Shown one piece after another: positions 15,840 to 23,837 of a DNA stretch of 64,000 nt. A program made the position numbers and the translations under genes. The first letter of the stretch is position 1. Each line of letters starts with the position of its first letter. The notes beneath the pieces were generated by a model. That model was not told the DNA's origin. It searched no databases and was given only the letters and a program-made list of their open reading frames with translations. The DNA is from Arthrobacter sp. 135MFCol5.1. Lineage in GTDB: Bacteria > Actinomycetota > Actinomycetes > Actinomycetales > Micrococcaceae. The stretch spans positions 36,849 through 100,848 of the forward strand of contig NZ_KB895466.1 of assembly GCF_000374865.1 (NCBI RefSeq). Direction: 5' to 3'.

Positions 15840-17447
15840 ATGGAGACCCTGGCCAGCAGGCTCGACCCCGCAAGCGAGTCCTTCCGCGCCAACCGGGAAG
15901 CGCAACTGGCTCTCGCCGGCGACCTCCGGAAGAGGCTGGCGGACGCGGCCCTCGGCGGACCACAGAAATCGCGGGAGAGGCACGTGGCCCGGGGGAAGCT
16001 GCTGCCACGGGACCGGATCGACCAGTTGCTGGATGACGGGAGCCCGTTCCTGGAAATCGCGCCGCTGGCTGCCAACGGGATGTACGGCGACGACGCACCG
16101 GGCGCAGGAGTCATCGCCGGGATCGGACTGGTGCACGGGCGGCAGGTGCTGGTGATCTCCAACGATGCCACCGTCAAAGGCGGAACCTACTACCCGATGA
16201 CGGTGAAGAAGCACCTGCGTGCCCAGGAGATAGCCCTCGAAAACGGGCTGCCCTGCATCTACCTGGTGGATTCGGGCGGGGCGTTCCTTCCCAAGCAGGA
16301 TGAGGTCTTTCCGGACAAGGACCATTTTGGCCGCATCTTCTACAACCAGGCCAGGCTCTCCGCCGCGAAGATACCGCAGATCGCCGCCGTCATGGGGTCA
16401 TGCACCGCCGGCGGTGCCTACGTCCCCGCCATGAGCGACGAGACAGTCATTGTCAGGAACCAAGGCACGATCTTCCTGGGCGGCCCGCCCCTGGTGAAGG
16501 CCGCCATCGGGGAGATCGTGACTGCGGAGGAACTCGGCGGTGGAGACGTGCACGCACGCATCTCCGGGGTGACCGACCACCTGGCCGAAAATGACGAGCA
16601 CGCCCTGCAGATCATCCGGGACATCGTTGCCACCCTCCCGCCGCCCGCCGCGCCCGCCTGGCAGGTGGAGCCCGTCGTCGAACCCGCCGTGGAACCGGAC
16701 GGAATCTACGGCGCCGTGCCCACGGACGTCAACGCCCCCTACGACGTCCACGAAGTCATCGCCCGGCTGGTGGACGGCAGCAGGTTCCACGAGTTCAAAC
16801 GGGAATACGGCACCACCCTTGTCACGGGATTCGCCCGGATCTGCGGACACCCCGTGGGAATCGTGGCCAACAACGGCGTGCTTTTCAGCGAATCGTCGCT
16901 CAAGGGCGCCCATTTCATCGAACTCTGCGACCAGCGCGGCATCCCCCTGCTGTTCCTGCAGAACATCTCCGGCTTCATGGTGGGCAAGGACGCCGAGCAG
17001 GGCGGCATCGCCAAGAACGGCGCCAAGATGGTGACCGCCGTGGCCACTGCCCGCGTTCCCAAGCTGACGGTGGTGATCGGCGGCTCCTTTGGCGCCGGCA
17101 ACTATTCGATGTGCGGCCGGGCCTATTCGCCGCGGTTCCTCTGGATGTGGCCGGCCGCCCGGATCTCCGTCATGGGCGGCAACCAGGCCGCCAGCGTCCT
17201 GGCCACCGTGAAACGCGACCAGTACGAGGCGGCCGGCGAAGAATGGCCGGCAAGCGACGAAGAGGCGTTCAAAGCACCCATCCGCCGCCAGTACGAGGAC
17301 CAGGGCAGCCCCTACTACTCCACGGCCAGGCTCTGGGACGATGCCGTGATCGACCCCGCAGACACCCGCACCGTCCTGGGACTGGCGCTCGACGTCGTCT
17401 CCCGCACCCCCTTGCCGGAGACCTCCTTCGGCCTCTTCCGGATGTGA
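15840..17447 (+). CDS. Acyl-CoA carboxylase beta (carboxyltransferase) subunit, methylcrotonyl-CoA type
   Basis: 535 aa, carboxyltransferase chain that moves CO2 from biotin to an acyl-CoA. Features: RERHVARGKLLPRDRIDQLLDDGSPFLEI, the oxyanion GGAYVPAMSDE, and GGSFGAGNYSMCGRAYSPRFLWMWP (second oxyanion region with the methylcrotonyl/geranyl-type SPRFLWMWP). This end, the adjacent biotin subunit and the acyl-CoA dehydrogenase point to 3-methylcrotonyl-CoA carboxylase of leucine degradation (liuB/accD1 type). ATG 15840 is preferred over a TTG 42 bases upstream. Confidence 0.9.
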   Translation: METLASRLDPASESFRANREAQLALAGDLRKRLADAALGGPQKSRERHVARGKLLPRDRIDQLLDDGSPFLEIAPLAANGMYGDDAPGAGVIAGIGLVHGRQVLVISNDATVKGGTYYPMTVKKHLRAQEIALENGLPCIYLVDSGGAFLPKQDEVFPDKDHFGRIFYNQARLSAAKIPQIAAVMGSCTAGGAYVPAMSDETVIVRNQGTIFLGGPPLVKAAIGEIVTAEELGGGDVHARISGVTDHLAENDEHALQIIRDIVATLPPPAAPAWQVEPVVEPAVEPDGIYGAVPTDVNAPYDVHEVIARLVDGSRFHEFKREYGTTLVTGFARICGHPVGIVANNGVLFSESSLKGAHFIELCDQRGIPLLFLQNISGFMVGKDAEQGGIAKNGAKMVTAVATARVPKLTVVIGGSFGAGNYSMCGRAYSPRFLWMWPAARISVMGGNQAASVLATVKRDQYEAAGEEWPASDEEAFKAPIRRQYEDQGSPYYSTARLWDDAVIDPADTRTVLGLALDVVSRTPLPETSFGLFRM

Positions 17448-17454
17448 GCCCGCA

Positions 17455-19641
17455 ATGACCATGCAAACCCGAACAGATCCAGCCCCCGGCGGCACGTCCA
17501 CCCCACGCCTGTTCGGCACGGTCCTGGTGGCAAACCGCGGTGAAATCGCCTGCCGGGTCATCCGGACCCTGCGCCGCCTGGGCATCCGGTCGGTGGCCGT
17601 CTACAGCGATGCCGACGTCGGCGCCCGCCACGTCCGCGAAGCTGACGCGGCCGTGCGCATCGGCCCGGCAGCCGCCGTCGACAGCTACCTGAGCGCGGAC
17701 GCCATCATCGGAGCATGCCGGCAATCCGGTGCCGAAGCCGTCCACCCTGGGTACGGCTTCCTCAGCGAGAACGTGGACTTCGCCCGCGCCCTGGAGGAAG
17801 CCGGCATCACTTTCATCGGACCCGGAGTGGAGGCCCTGAACGTCATGGGGGACAAGATCCGGGCCAAGAACCACGTGGCCGGCTACGGCGTGCCGGTGGT
17901 TCCCGGCATCGCCGAGCCCGGCATGACCGACAGCGAACTGGTGGAGGCAGCCGGCGGGGTCGGCTTTCCGCTCCTGATCAAGCCCTCCGCCGGCGGCGGC
18001 GGCAAGGGGATGCACGCCGTCGAAAAACCGGAGGACCTGGCCGCCGCCCTGGCAACGGCCCGGCGCGTGGCCGCCGCCGCGTTCGGCGACGACACCCTGT
18101 TCCTGGAACGCCTGGTGACCACCCCACGGCACATCGAAGTGCAGGTGCTGGCGGACAGCCACGGCAACGTCATCCACCTGGGCGAGCGGGAATGCTCGCT
18201 GCAGCGGCGGCACCAGAAAGTCATCGAGGAAGCGCCGTCGCCGCTGCTGGAGGGCCTTCCGGACGGGGCGGCCATTCGGGCACGGATCGGCGAGGCGGCC
18301 TGCAATGCAGCCCGCAGCGTGAACTACCGGGGCGCCGGAACCGTGGAATTCCTGGTTTCCGACGACGCACCGGACGAGTTCTTCTTCATGGAGATGAACA
18401 CCAGGCTGCAGGTGGAGCACCCGGTGACCGAAATGGTCACCGGCACCGACCTCGTGGAATGGCAGGTAAGGATCGCCGCCGGTGCCGAACTGACGCTCCG
18501 GCAGGCCGACGTCGAACTTTCCGGCCATGCCGTGGAAGCGCGCGTGTACGCCGAGGTGCCGGAGAAGAATTTCCTCCCCTCCACCGGGACCGTGCTGGTG
18601 CTGGACGAACTGCCATCCCCGGCCGGGGGCCGGGTCCGGGTGGACTCCTCCCTGCTGGAGGGCCTGGAACTCCCGGCCCACTATGACCCCATGATTTCCA
18701 AGGTCATCGCGTGGGGCGAAGACCGCGGTGCCGCGCTGGCAACCCTTGACGAGGCCCTGGCCCGCTACACCGCCTTGGGCATTGACACCAATGTGGAGTA
18801 CCTGCGGCTCCTGCTGAACGACCCCGACGTCAAGGCCGGCCACCTGGACACCGGCCTGATCGAACGCAAGCTGCCCGGCATGGAATTCCGGAAGGCCGGT
18901 GACGCCGAACTGGTGGCCGCGGCGCTGTACGCGCTCTCCCTGGAGGACCACAACACTGCCCCGGGGAGCGGACCGTGGCGGGCCCACAACGGCTGGCGGC
19001 TCGGAACGCCGGCACCGCGCCGGATCAGCCTGGGAACGGCCGACGACGGCGTGGCCACGGTTGAGGTCACCGGAAGCCCAGCAGGGGAAGCCGCCGTCAC
19101 GGCAGCCGTTGACGGGCGAAAGCAGGAGCGCGCCGGACTGTCCCTTGAGGACCCGCGGCGGGCCGTCCTCCGGCTGGGCGACGGCACCCGAAGCTACGCC
19201 GTCGGCACCCGAAGCTACGCCGTCGGCGCAATCCCCGGCCGGCCCACACGGCTCTTCCTGGGCAGTGATGGCTGGTCCTGCCGGCTTGAGGTCCTGGCCC
19301 GGGAGGCACGGCTGGACCGGGTGCTGGCCGCCATTCAACGGGAAGAAGGCTCAGCGGACCCCGAGGTGCGCTCGCCAATGACGGGAACCGTGGTGGCCGT
19401 CCCGGTCACCGACGGCGACGCGGTCCAGGCCGGGGAGGTCCTGGTGTCCGTGGAGGCCATGAAGATGGAGCACCACCTCGTTGCGCCGCTGGCCGGCACC
19501 GTGCACCTCAGCGCCCGCACCGGCGACCTGGTGAAGGCCGACCAGGTTCTGGCCACCGTGCACCCCCACCCTGCAGACGCGGAACCGACGCCCGCAGATA
19601 CCGACACAGACACAGACACCAGCCAAGGCGAAGGAGCCTGA
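17455..19641 (+). CDS. Acyl-CoA carboxylase alpha (biotin carboxylase + biotin carrier) subunit
   Basis: 728 aa. Biotin carboxylase domain (~15-460): VANRGEIACRVIRTLRRLG, ATP-grasp glycine loop GGGGKGMH, and MNTRLQVEHPVTE; middle linker/BT region (~470-650); C-terminal biotinyl domain with EAMKMEH, biotin-Lys K670. After the biotinyl domain there is a short Asp/Thr repeat tail (DTDTDTDTS). Seven bases after the beta-subunit stop. Together they form the methylcrotonyl-CoA carboxylase (liuD/accA1 type). An in-frame 21-base duplication lies in the linker. Confidence 0.9.
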   Translation: MTMQTRTDPAPGGTSTPRLFGTVLVANRGEIACRVIRTLRRLGIRSVAVYSDADVGARHVREADAAVRIGPAAAVDSYLSADAIIGACRQSGAEAVHPGYGFLSENVDFARALEEAGITFIGPGVEALNVMGDKIRAKNHVAGYGVPVVPGIAEPGMTDSELVEAAGGVGFPLLIKPSAGGGGKGMHAVEKPEDLAAALATARRVAAAAFGDDTLFLERLVTTPRHIEVQVLADSHGNVIHLGERECSLQRRHQKVIEEAPSPLLEGLPDGAAIRARIGEAACNAARSVNYRGAGTVEFLVSDDAPDEFFFMEMNTRLQVEHPVTEMVTGTDLVEWQVRIAAGAELTLRQADVELSGHAVEARVYAEVPEKNFLPSTGTVLVLDELPSPAGGRVRVDSSLLEGLELPAHYDPMISKVIAWGEDRGAALATLDEALARYTALGIDTNVEYLRLLLNDPDVKAGHLDTGLIERKLPGMEFRKAGDAELVAAALYALSLEDHNTAPGSGPWRAHNGWRLGTPAPRRISLGTADDGVATVEVTGSPAGEAAVTAAVDGRKQERAGLSLEDPRRAVLRLGDGTRSYAVGTRSYAVGAIPGRPTRLFLGSDGWSCRLEVLAREARLDRVLAAIQREEGSADPEVRSPMTGTVVAVPVTDGDAVQAGEVLVSVEAMKMEHHLVAPLAGTVHLSARTGDLVKADQVLATVHPHPADAEPTPADTDTDTDTSQGEGA
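19183..19224 (+). repeat. Exact 21-base in-frame tandem duplication
   Basis: Two identical copies (19183-19203 and 19204-19224) of a unit encoding GTRSYAV in the biotin-subunit linker. Identity of both copies indicates a recent slippage event. Confidence 0.9.
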
Positions 19642-19643
19642 CC

Positions 19644-20807
19644 ATGACCGGATTCGAACTCAGCGAGGAATACCAGGACCTCAGCGACACCGTCCGCGAC
19701 TTCGCGGACAACGTGGTGGCCCCGGTCTCCGCCAAACACGATGAGGAACACAGCTTCCCCTATGACGTGGTGAAACAGATGGCCGAGATGGGCCTGTTCG
19801 GGCTGCCCTTCCCGGAGGAATTCGGCGGCATGGGCGGCGACTACTTCGCGCTCGCCCTGGCCTTGGAACAGCTCGGACGCGTGGACCAGTCGGTGGCCAT
19901 CACGCTGGAGGCCGGCGTTTCCCTGGGTGCCATGCCGGTGTACCGCTTTGGAACCGACGCCCAGAAGCAGGAATGGCTTCCGCTCCTGGCATCAGGCCAG
20001 GCGCTCGCGGGCTTCGGGCTCACCGAACCGGAGGCAGGTTCGGATGCGGGCGGTACCAAGACCACCGCCCGCCGCGAGGACGGCAGCTGGGTCATCAACG
20101 GCAACAAGGAGTTCATCACCAACTCGGGAACGGATATCACACGGCTGGTCACCGTCACCGCCGTCACCGGCCGGAAGGAAGCCGCAGACGGCAGCCTGCG
20201 GAAGGAGATCTCCACCATCCTCGTGCCCACGGATACGCCGGGCTTCAAAGCCGAGAAGCCGTACAACAAGGTGGGCTGGAACGCCTCCGACACCCACCCG
20301 TTGACCCTCAAGGATGTCCGCGTACCGGAGGAAAACCTCCTCGGCGAAGAAGGGCGCGGGTATGCGAATTTCCTGTCCATCCTGGACGAAGGCAGGATCG
20401 CCATTGCCGCGCTGGCCACCGGCGCCGCCCAAGGCTGCGTGGACCTGTCGGTCAAATACGCCAGGGAACGCAGGGCATTCGGCCAGGAAATCGGCAAGTA
20501 CCAGGCCATCTCCTTCAAGATCGCGCGGATGGAAGCGCGGGCCCACACGGCCCGCCTGGCCTACTACGATGCGGCCGCCAGGATGCTGGCCGGCAAGCCG
20601 TTCAAGACCCAGGCGGCCATCGCTAAGATGGTCGCAGGCGAGGCGGCCATGGACAACGCGCGGGATGCCACCCAGGTATTCGGCGGCTATGGCTTCATCA
20701 ACGAGTTCACCGTGGCACGCCACTACCGCGACTCCAAGATCCTTGAAGTGGGGGAGGGCACCACGGAAGTCCAGCTGATGCTGATCGCCCGTGAACTGGG
20801 ACTGTAA
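19644..20807 (+). CDS. Acyl-CoA dehydrogenase, probable isovaleryl-CoA dehydrogenase
   Basis: 387 aa, full-length FAD-dependent acyl-CoA dehydrogenase. Signatures: GFGLTEPEAGSDAGGTKT (FAD/substrate), WVINGNKEFITNSG, and the C-terminal RDSKILEVGEGTTEVQLMLIARELGL, where GEGT supplies the candidate catalytic Glu. It oxidises a branched short-chain acyl-CoA (isovaleryl-CoA by context), one step before the carboxylase. It starts two bases after the biotin-subunit stop. Equivalent in position to M. tuberculosis fadE19. Confidence 0.85.
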   Translation: MTGFELSEEYQDLSDTVRDFADNVVAPVSAKHDEEHSFPYDVVKQMAEMGLFGLPFPEEFGGMGGDYFALALALEQLGRVDQSVAITLEAGVSLGAMPVYRFGTDAQKQEWLPLLASGQALAGFGLTEPEAGSDAGGTKTTARREDGSWVINGNKEFITNSGTDITRLVTVTAVTGRKEAADGSLRKEISTILVPTDTPGFKAEKPYNKVGWNASDTHPLTLKDVRVPEENLLGEEGRGYANFLSILDEGRIAIAALATGAAQGCVDLSVKYARERRAFGQEIGKYQAISFKIARMEARAHTARLAYYDAAARMLAGKPFKTQAAIAKMVAGEAAMDNARDATQVFGGYGFINEFTVARHYRDSKILEVGEGTTEVQLMLIARELGL

Positions 20808-20855
20808 GCACCTGCGGCAGCAGTACGGATCGCAGCCGGCCTGAAAGGATCACTG

Positions 20856-21662
20856 ATGATTGACAAGGTTGTAGCCAGCGCCGACGACGCCGTGGCGGAT
20901 ATCCCGGACGGGGCTTCCCTGGCGGTTGGCGGCTTCGGGCTGTGCGGCATCCCGGTGGCCCTGATCGACGCCCTGCACCGCGCCGGCACTACTGGCCTGG
21001 AAACGGTCAGCAATAACTGCGGCGTGGATGACTGGGGCTTGGGCATCCTGCTCCGCGACGGCCGCATCCGCCGCACCATCAGCTCCTATGTGGGGGAGAA
21101 CAAGGAGTTCGCCCGCCAGTACCTTGCCGGTGAGCTCGAGGTGGTGTTGACACCGCAGGGCACCCTGGCCGAGAAGCTGCGCGCCGGCGGCGCCGGCATC
21201 CCCGCGTTCTACACCAAGGCGGGGGTGGGGACCCAGGTGTCCGACGGCGGCCTGCCGCAGAAGTACGACGCCGACGGCGGCATCGCGATCGCCTCCGCGG
21301 CCAAGGAAGTGCGTTCCTTCGGGGGAGTGGACTACGTCTTGGAAGAATCCCTCACCCCCGACTACGGGCTGGTGCACGCCTGGAAGGGTGACCGGCACGG
21401 CAACCTGGTCTTCCATGCCACGGCCATGAACTTCAATCCGCTCTGCGCCATGGCCGGACGCATCACCATCGCCGAGGTGGAGGAACTCGTCGAACCCGGC
21501 GAACTGGACCCCGAACACATCCACACCCCCGGGATCTTTGTCCAGCGGGTGGTCCTGGCGGCCGGCGGGGAAAAGCGCATCGAAAAGCGGACGGTGGCCT
21601 TGGAGGCCCCGGCCGCGGCGGGCGGGAACCCCGCCGGCAGTGACCAGCAGGCAGGAGCATGA
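20856..21662 (+). CDS. scoA: 3-oxoacid CoA-transferase, subunit A
   Basis: 268 aa. Family landmarks: SLAVGGFGLCGIPVALIDAL (the GGFGLCGIP CoA loop), NNCGVDDWGLGILL, GTLAEKLRAGGAGIPAFYTKAGVGT and MAGRITIAEVEELVEPGELDPEHIHTPGIFV. It transfers CoA to acetoacetate, using the end product of leucine breakdown. The C-terminus carries ~25 extra Ala/Gly-rich residues that run into subunit B. Ribosome site AAAGGA precedes the ATG. Confidence 0.9.
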   Translation: MIDKVVASADDAVADIPDGASLAVGGFGLCGIPVALIDALHRAGTTGLETVSNNCGVDDWGLGILLRDGRIRRTISSYVGENKEFARQYLAGELEVVLTPQGTLAEKLRAGGAGIPAFYTKAGVGTQVSDGGLPQKYDADGGIAIASAAKEVRSFGGVDYVLEESLTPDYGLVHAWKGDRHGNLVFHATAMNFNPLCAMAGRITIAEVEELVEPGELDPEHIHTPGIFVQRVVLAAGGEKRIEKRTVALEAPAAAGGNPAGSDQQAGA

Positions 21663-22438
21663 CCATGGATCCCAACAGCCCCGAGGCGCCCCGCCCGGAA
21701 GCGGTCCGTCCGGAGTACCGGCGCGGCGGCGGGCACCAGCCCGGGCCCGGCGGAGCCGCCGCCGCAGCAGGCAGCAAAGGCTGGACGCGGAACGAACTGG
21801 CCGCCAGGGTTGCCCGGGAACTCCGCAACGGCCAGTACGTCAACCTTGGCATCGGCATGCCCACCCTGATACCCAACTACATTCCGGCCGGGGTGGAAGT
21901 GGTGCTGCACTCGGAGAACGGGATCCTGGGCGTCGGCCCCTACCCGGCAGAGGACGCGGTGGATCCGGACCTGATCAATGCCGGCAAGGAAACCGTGACG
22001 GTCAACCGGGGTGCGGCGTTCTTCGACTCGGCAACGTCGTTTGGGATGATCCGCGGCGGCCACGTGGACCTGGCCGTCCTGGGCGCGATGGAAGTGGCCG
22101 CCAACGGAGACCTCGCCAATTGGATGGTCCCGGGAAAGATGGTCAAGGGAATGGGCGGCGCCATGGACCTGGTGTTTGGCGCCAAGCGCGTGATCGTGAT
22201 GATGGAGCACGTGGACCGGAACGGCAATCCCAAGATTGTCAGGGAGTGCTCGCTCCCGCTGACCGGCAAAGGCTGCGTGGACCGGATCATCACCGACCTC
22301 GCCGTGATCGACGTCGTCCGGGACGGCGGCCCCTCCCGGCTGGTGCTGCGCGAGCTGGCCCCCAACGTTTCCGTCGAAGACGTGGTGGCCGCCACCGGCG
22401 CGGAATTGTACGAAGAAGACCAGGAACTTACCGTATGA
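21659..22438 (+). CDS. scoB: 3-oxoacid CoA-transferase, subunit B
   Basis: 259 aa; catalytic Glu lies in the SENGILGVGP motif (~residue 83), with NLGIGMPTLIPNYIP upstream and GAMDLVFGAKRVIVMMEH downstream. The N-terminus has about 40 extra low-complexity residues (PNSPEAPRPEAVRPE, GGGHQPGPGG) before the domain; a later start is possible, but the ATGA overlap with subunit A supports this one. Works with subunit A as a heterodimer/heterotetramer. Confidence 0.9.
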   Translation: MTMDPNSPEAPRPEAVRPEYRRGGGHQPGPGGAAAAAGSKGWTRNELAARVARELRNGQYVNLGIGMPTLIPNYIPAGVEVVLHSENGILGVGPYPAEDAVDPDLINAGKETVTVNRGAAFFDSATSFGMIRGGHVDLAVLGAMEVAANGDLANWMVPGKMVKGMGGAMDLVFGAKRVIVMMEHVDRNGNPKIVRECSLPLTGKGCVDRIITDLAVIDVVRDGGPSRLVLRELAPNVSVEDVVAATGAELYEEDQELTV

Positions 22439-23001
22439 CCGGCACCGACCCCACTGATAGGCTCCCGGCCGGCCCAGCGGCCCCAGGGGGCGGCCGGCGC
22501 GTCATCGAGCAGCGCGGGCTCTACTTCGACGAGCTGGAGGAGGGCGTGCTGTATGCCCACCGGCCTGGACGCACCGTGACGGAAACGGACAACGTCCTTT
22601 TCACCACCCTCACCATGAACACGCAGGCGCTGCACCTGGATGCTGCCTGGAGCGCGGGGCAGCCTTTTGGCCAGCGGCTGATGAACTCGATGTTCACCCT
22701 CGCCACCATGGTGGGGCAGTCCGTCACCCAGTTGACCCAGGGGACCATCATCGCCCAGCTCGGGCTGACCGATGTCTCCTTTCCGCACCCGCTCTACCAC
22801 GGGGACACGCTCTACACAGAGACCGTGATCACCGGCAAACGGCTTTCGGCCTCCCGGCCGGGCCAGGGCATTGCCACCATGGAGCACACCGGGCGCAACC
22901 AGGACGGAGCCGTGGTGGCACGGGCCACGAGAAGCTGCCTGATGTGGACCCGGGCCGCCCACCAGGACCAGCCCGACGCACAGGGGAGAATGCCCGTATG
23001 A
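22435..23001 (+). CDS. MaoC-like hot-dog enoyl-CoA hydratase
   Basis: 188 aa. The MaoC/hot-dog fold is recognisable in LYFDELEEGVLYAHRPGRTVTETDNVLFTTLTMNTQALHLDAAWS (the N-x-Q-x-L-H-x-D variant of the catalytic region) and VSFPHPLYHGDTLYTETVI. Start ATG overlaps scoB's TGA (ATGA). By position it should hydrate methylglutaconyl-CoA to HMG-CoA (or itaconyl-CoA to citramalyl-CoA), equivalent to the MaoC gene Rv2499c of M. tuberculosis. Substrate is inferred from context. Confidence 0.8.
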   Translation: MTGTDPTDRLPAGPAAPGGGRRVIEQRGLYFDELEEGVLYAHRPGRTVTETDNVLFTTLTMNTQALHLDAAWSAGQPFGQRLMNSMFTLATMVGQSVTQLTQGTIIAQLGLTDVSFPHPLYHGDTLYTETVITGKRLSASRPGQGIATMEHTGRNQDGAVVARATRSCLMWTRAAHQDQPDAQGRMPV

Positions 23002-23837
23002 CATTTGTGATGGGCCCGGCCCTGCTCTTTTGCCCCGCCGACCGCCCCGAGCGCTACCTGAAAGCCGCAGCGCGGGCGGACGCCGTGATCCTGGACCTCG
23101 AGGACGCCGTGGCGCCACCGGACAAGCAGCGGGCGCGCGGGGCAATCCTGGCCCAGGCGGGCGCTGCAGGAGACGATCCCGAACTTGACCCCAGCCGGAC
23201 CATCGTCCGGGTCAACCCGGTCGGCACGGACGACTTCGCGAAGGACCTGCACTGCCTGGCGCACACGCCGTACCGCACGGTGATGCTCGCCAAGGCGGAA
23301 TCGGCTGAACAGCTCAAGGCGCTGGAAGGCTACCAGGTCATTGCGCTGTGCGAAACGGCCCTGGGCGTGCTGAATGCCCCCGCCATTGCGGCTGCCCCCA
23401 ACGTTGTGGCCCTGATGTGGGGAGCAGAGGACCTCGTGGCCACGTTGGGCGGCACCTCCAGCAGGAAGGACGACGGCGGCTACCGGGCGGTCGCCCTGCA
23501 CGCCCGCTCCTCGGTGCTGCTGGCCGCCAGGGCCTTGGGCAAGGAAGCCATCGACGCCGTGTACACCAACATCCCCGACCTCGACGGGCTGGCGGACGAA
23601 ACCGCCGACGCCGTGGCCTCCGGGTTCGGCTCCAAGGCGTGTATCCATCCCGGCCAGGCCGCCGTGGTCCGCAAAGCCTTCGCTCCCTCCGGGGAGGAGG
23701 TGGCCGGGGCGCGTGAACTGCTGGACGCTGCCGCGGCGGCCGGGAGCGGGGTCTTCCAACACCACGGAAAGATGATCGACGGGCCAATCCTGAAGCACGC
23801 CGAAGGCATCCTGCGCCGTGCAGGCAGGGACGCCTAG
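22998..23837 (+). CDS. CitE-like (HpcH/HpaI family) acyl-CoA lyase
   Basis: 279 aa TIM-barrel lyase. Motifs: LFCPADRPERYLKAAARADAVILDLEDAVAP (metal-binding Glu/Asp in DLEDAV), IVRVNPVGTDDF, ALCETALGVLNAP (metal Glu) and GSKACIHPGQAAVV. Start ATG overlaps the MaoC stop (ATGA). No separate HMG-CoA lyase gene is seen in the operon, and the M. tuberculosis homologue in the same position (Rv2498c) has been reported to cleave (R)-HMG-CoA and (S)-citramalyl-CoA, so this gene probably supplies the last carbon-cleaving step. Its TAG shares CTAG with the convergent gene's stop. Confidence 0.85.
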   Translation: MTFVMGPALLFCPADRPERYLKAAARADAVILDLEDAVAPPDKQRARGAILAQAGAAGDDPELDPSRTIVRVNPVGTDDFAKDLHCLAHTPYRTVMLAKAESAEQLKALEGYQVIALCETALGVLNAPAIAAAPNVVALMWGAEDLVATLGGTSSRKDDGGYRAVALHARSSVLLAARALGKEAIDAVYTNIPDLDGLADETADAVASGFGSKACIHPGQAAVVRKAFAPSGEEVAGARELLDAAAAAGSGVFQHHGKMIDGPILKHAEGILRRAGRDA

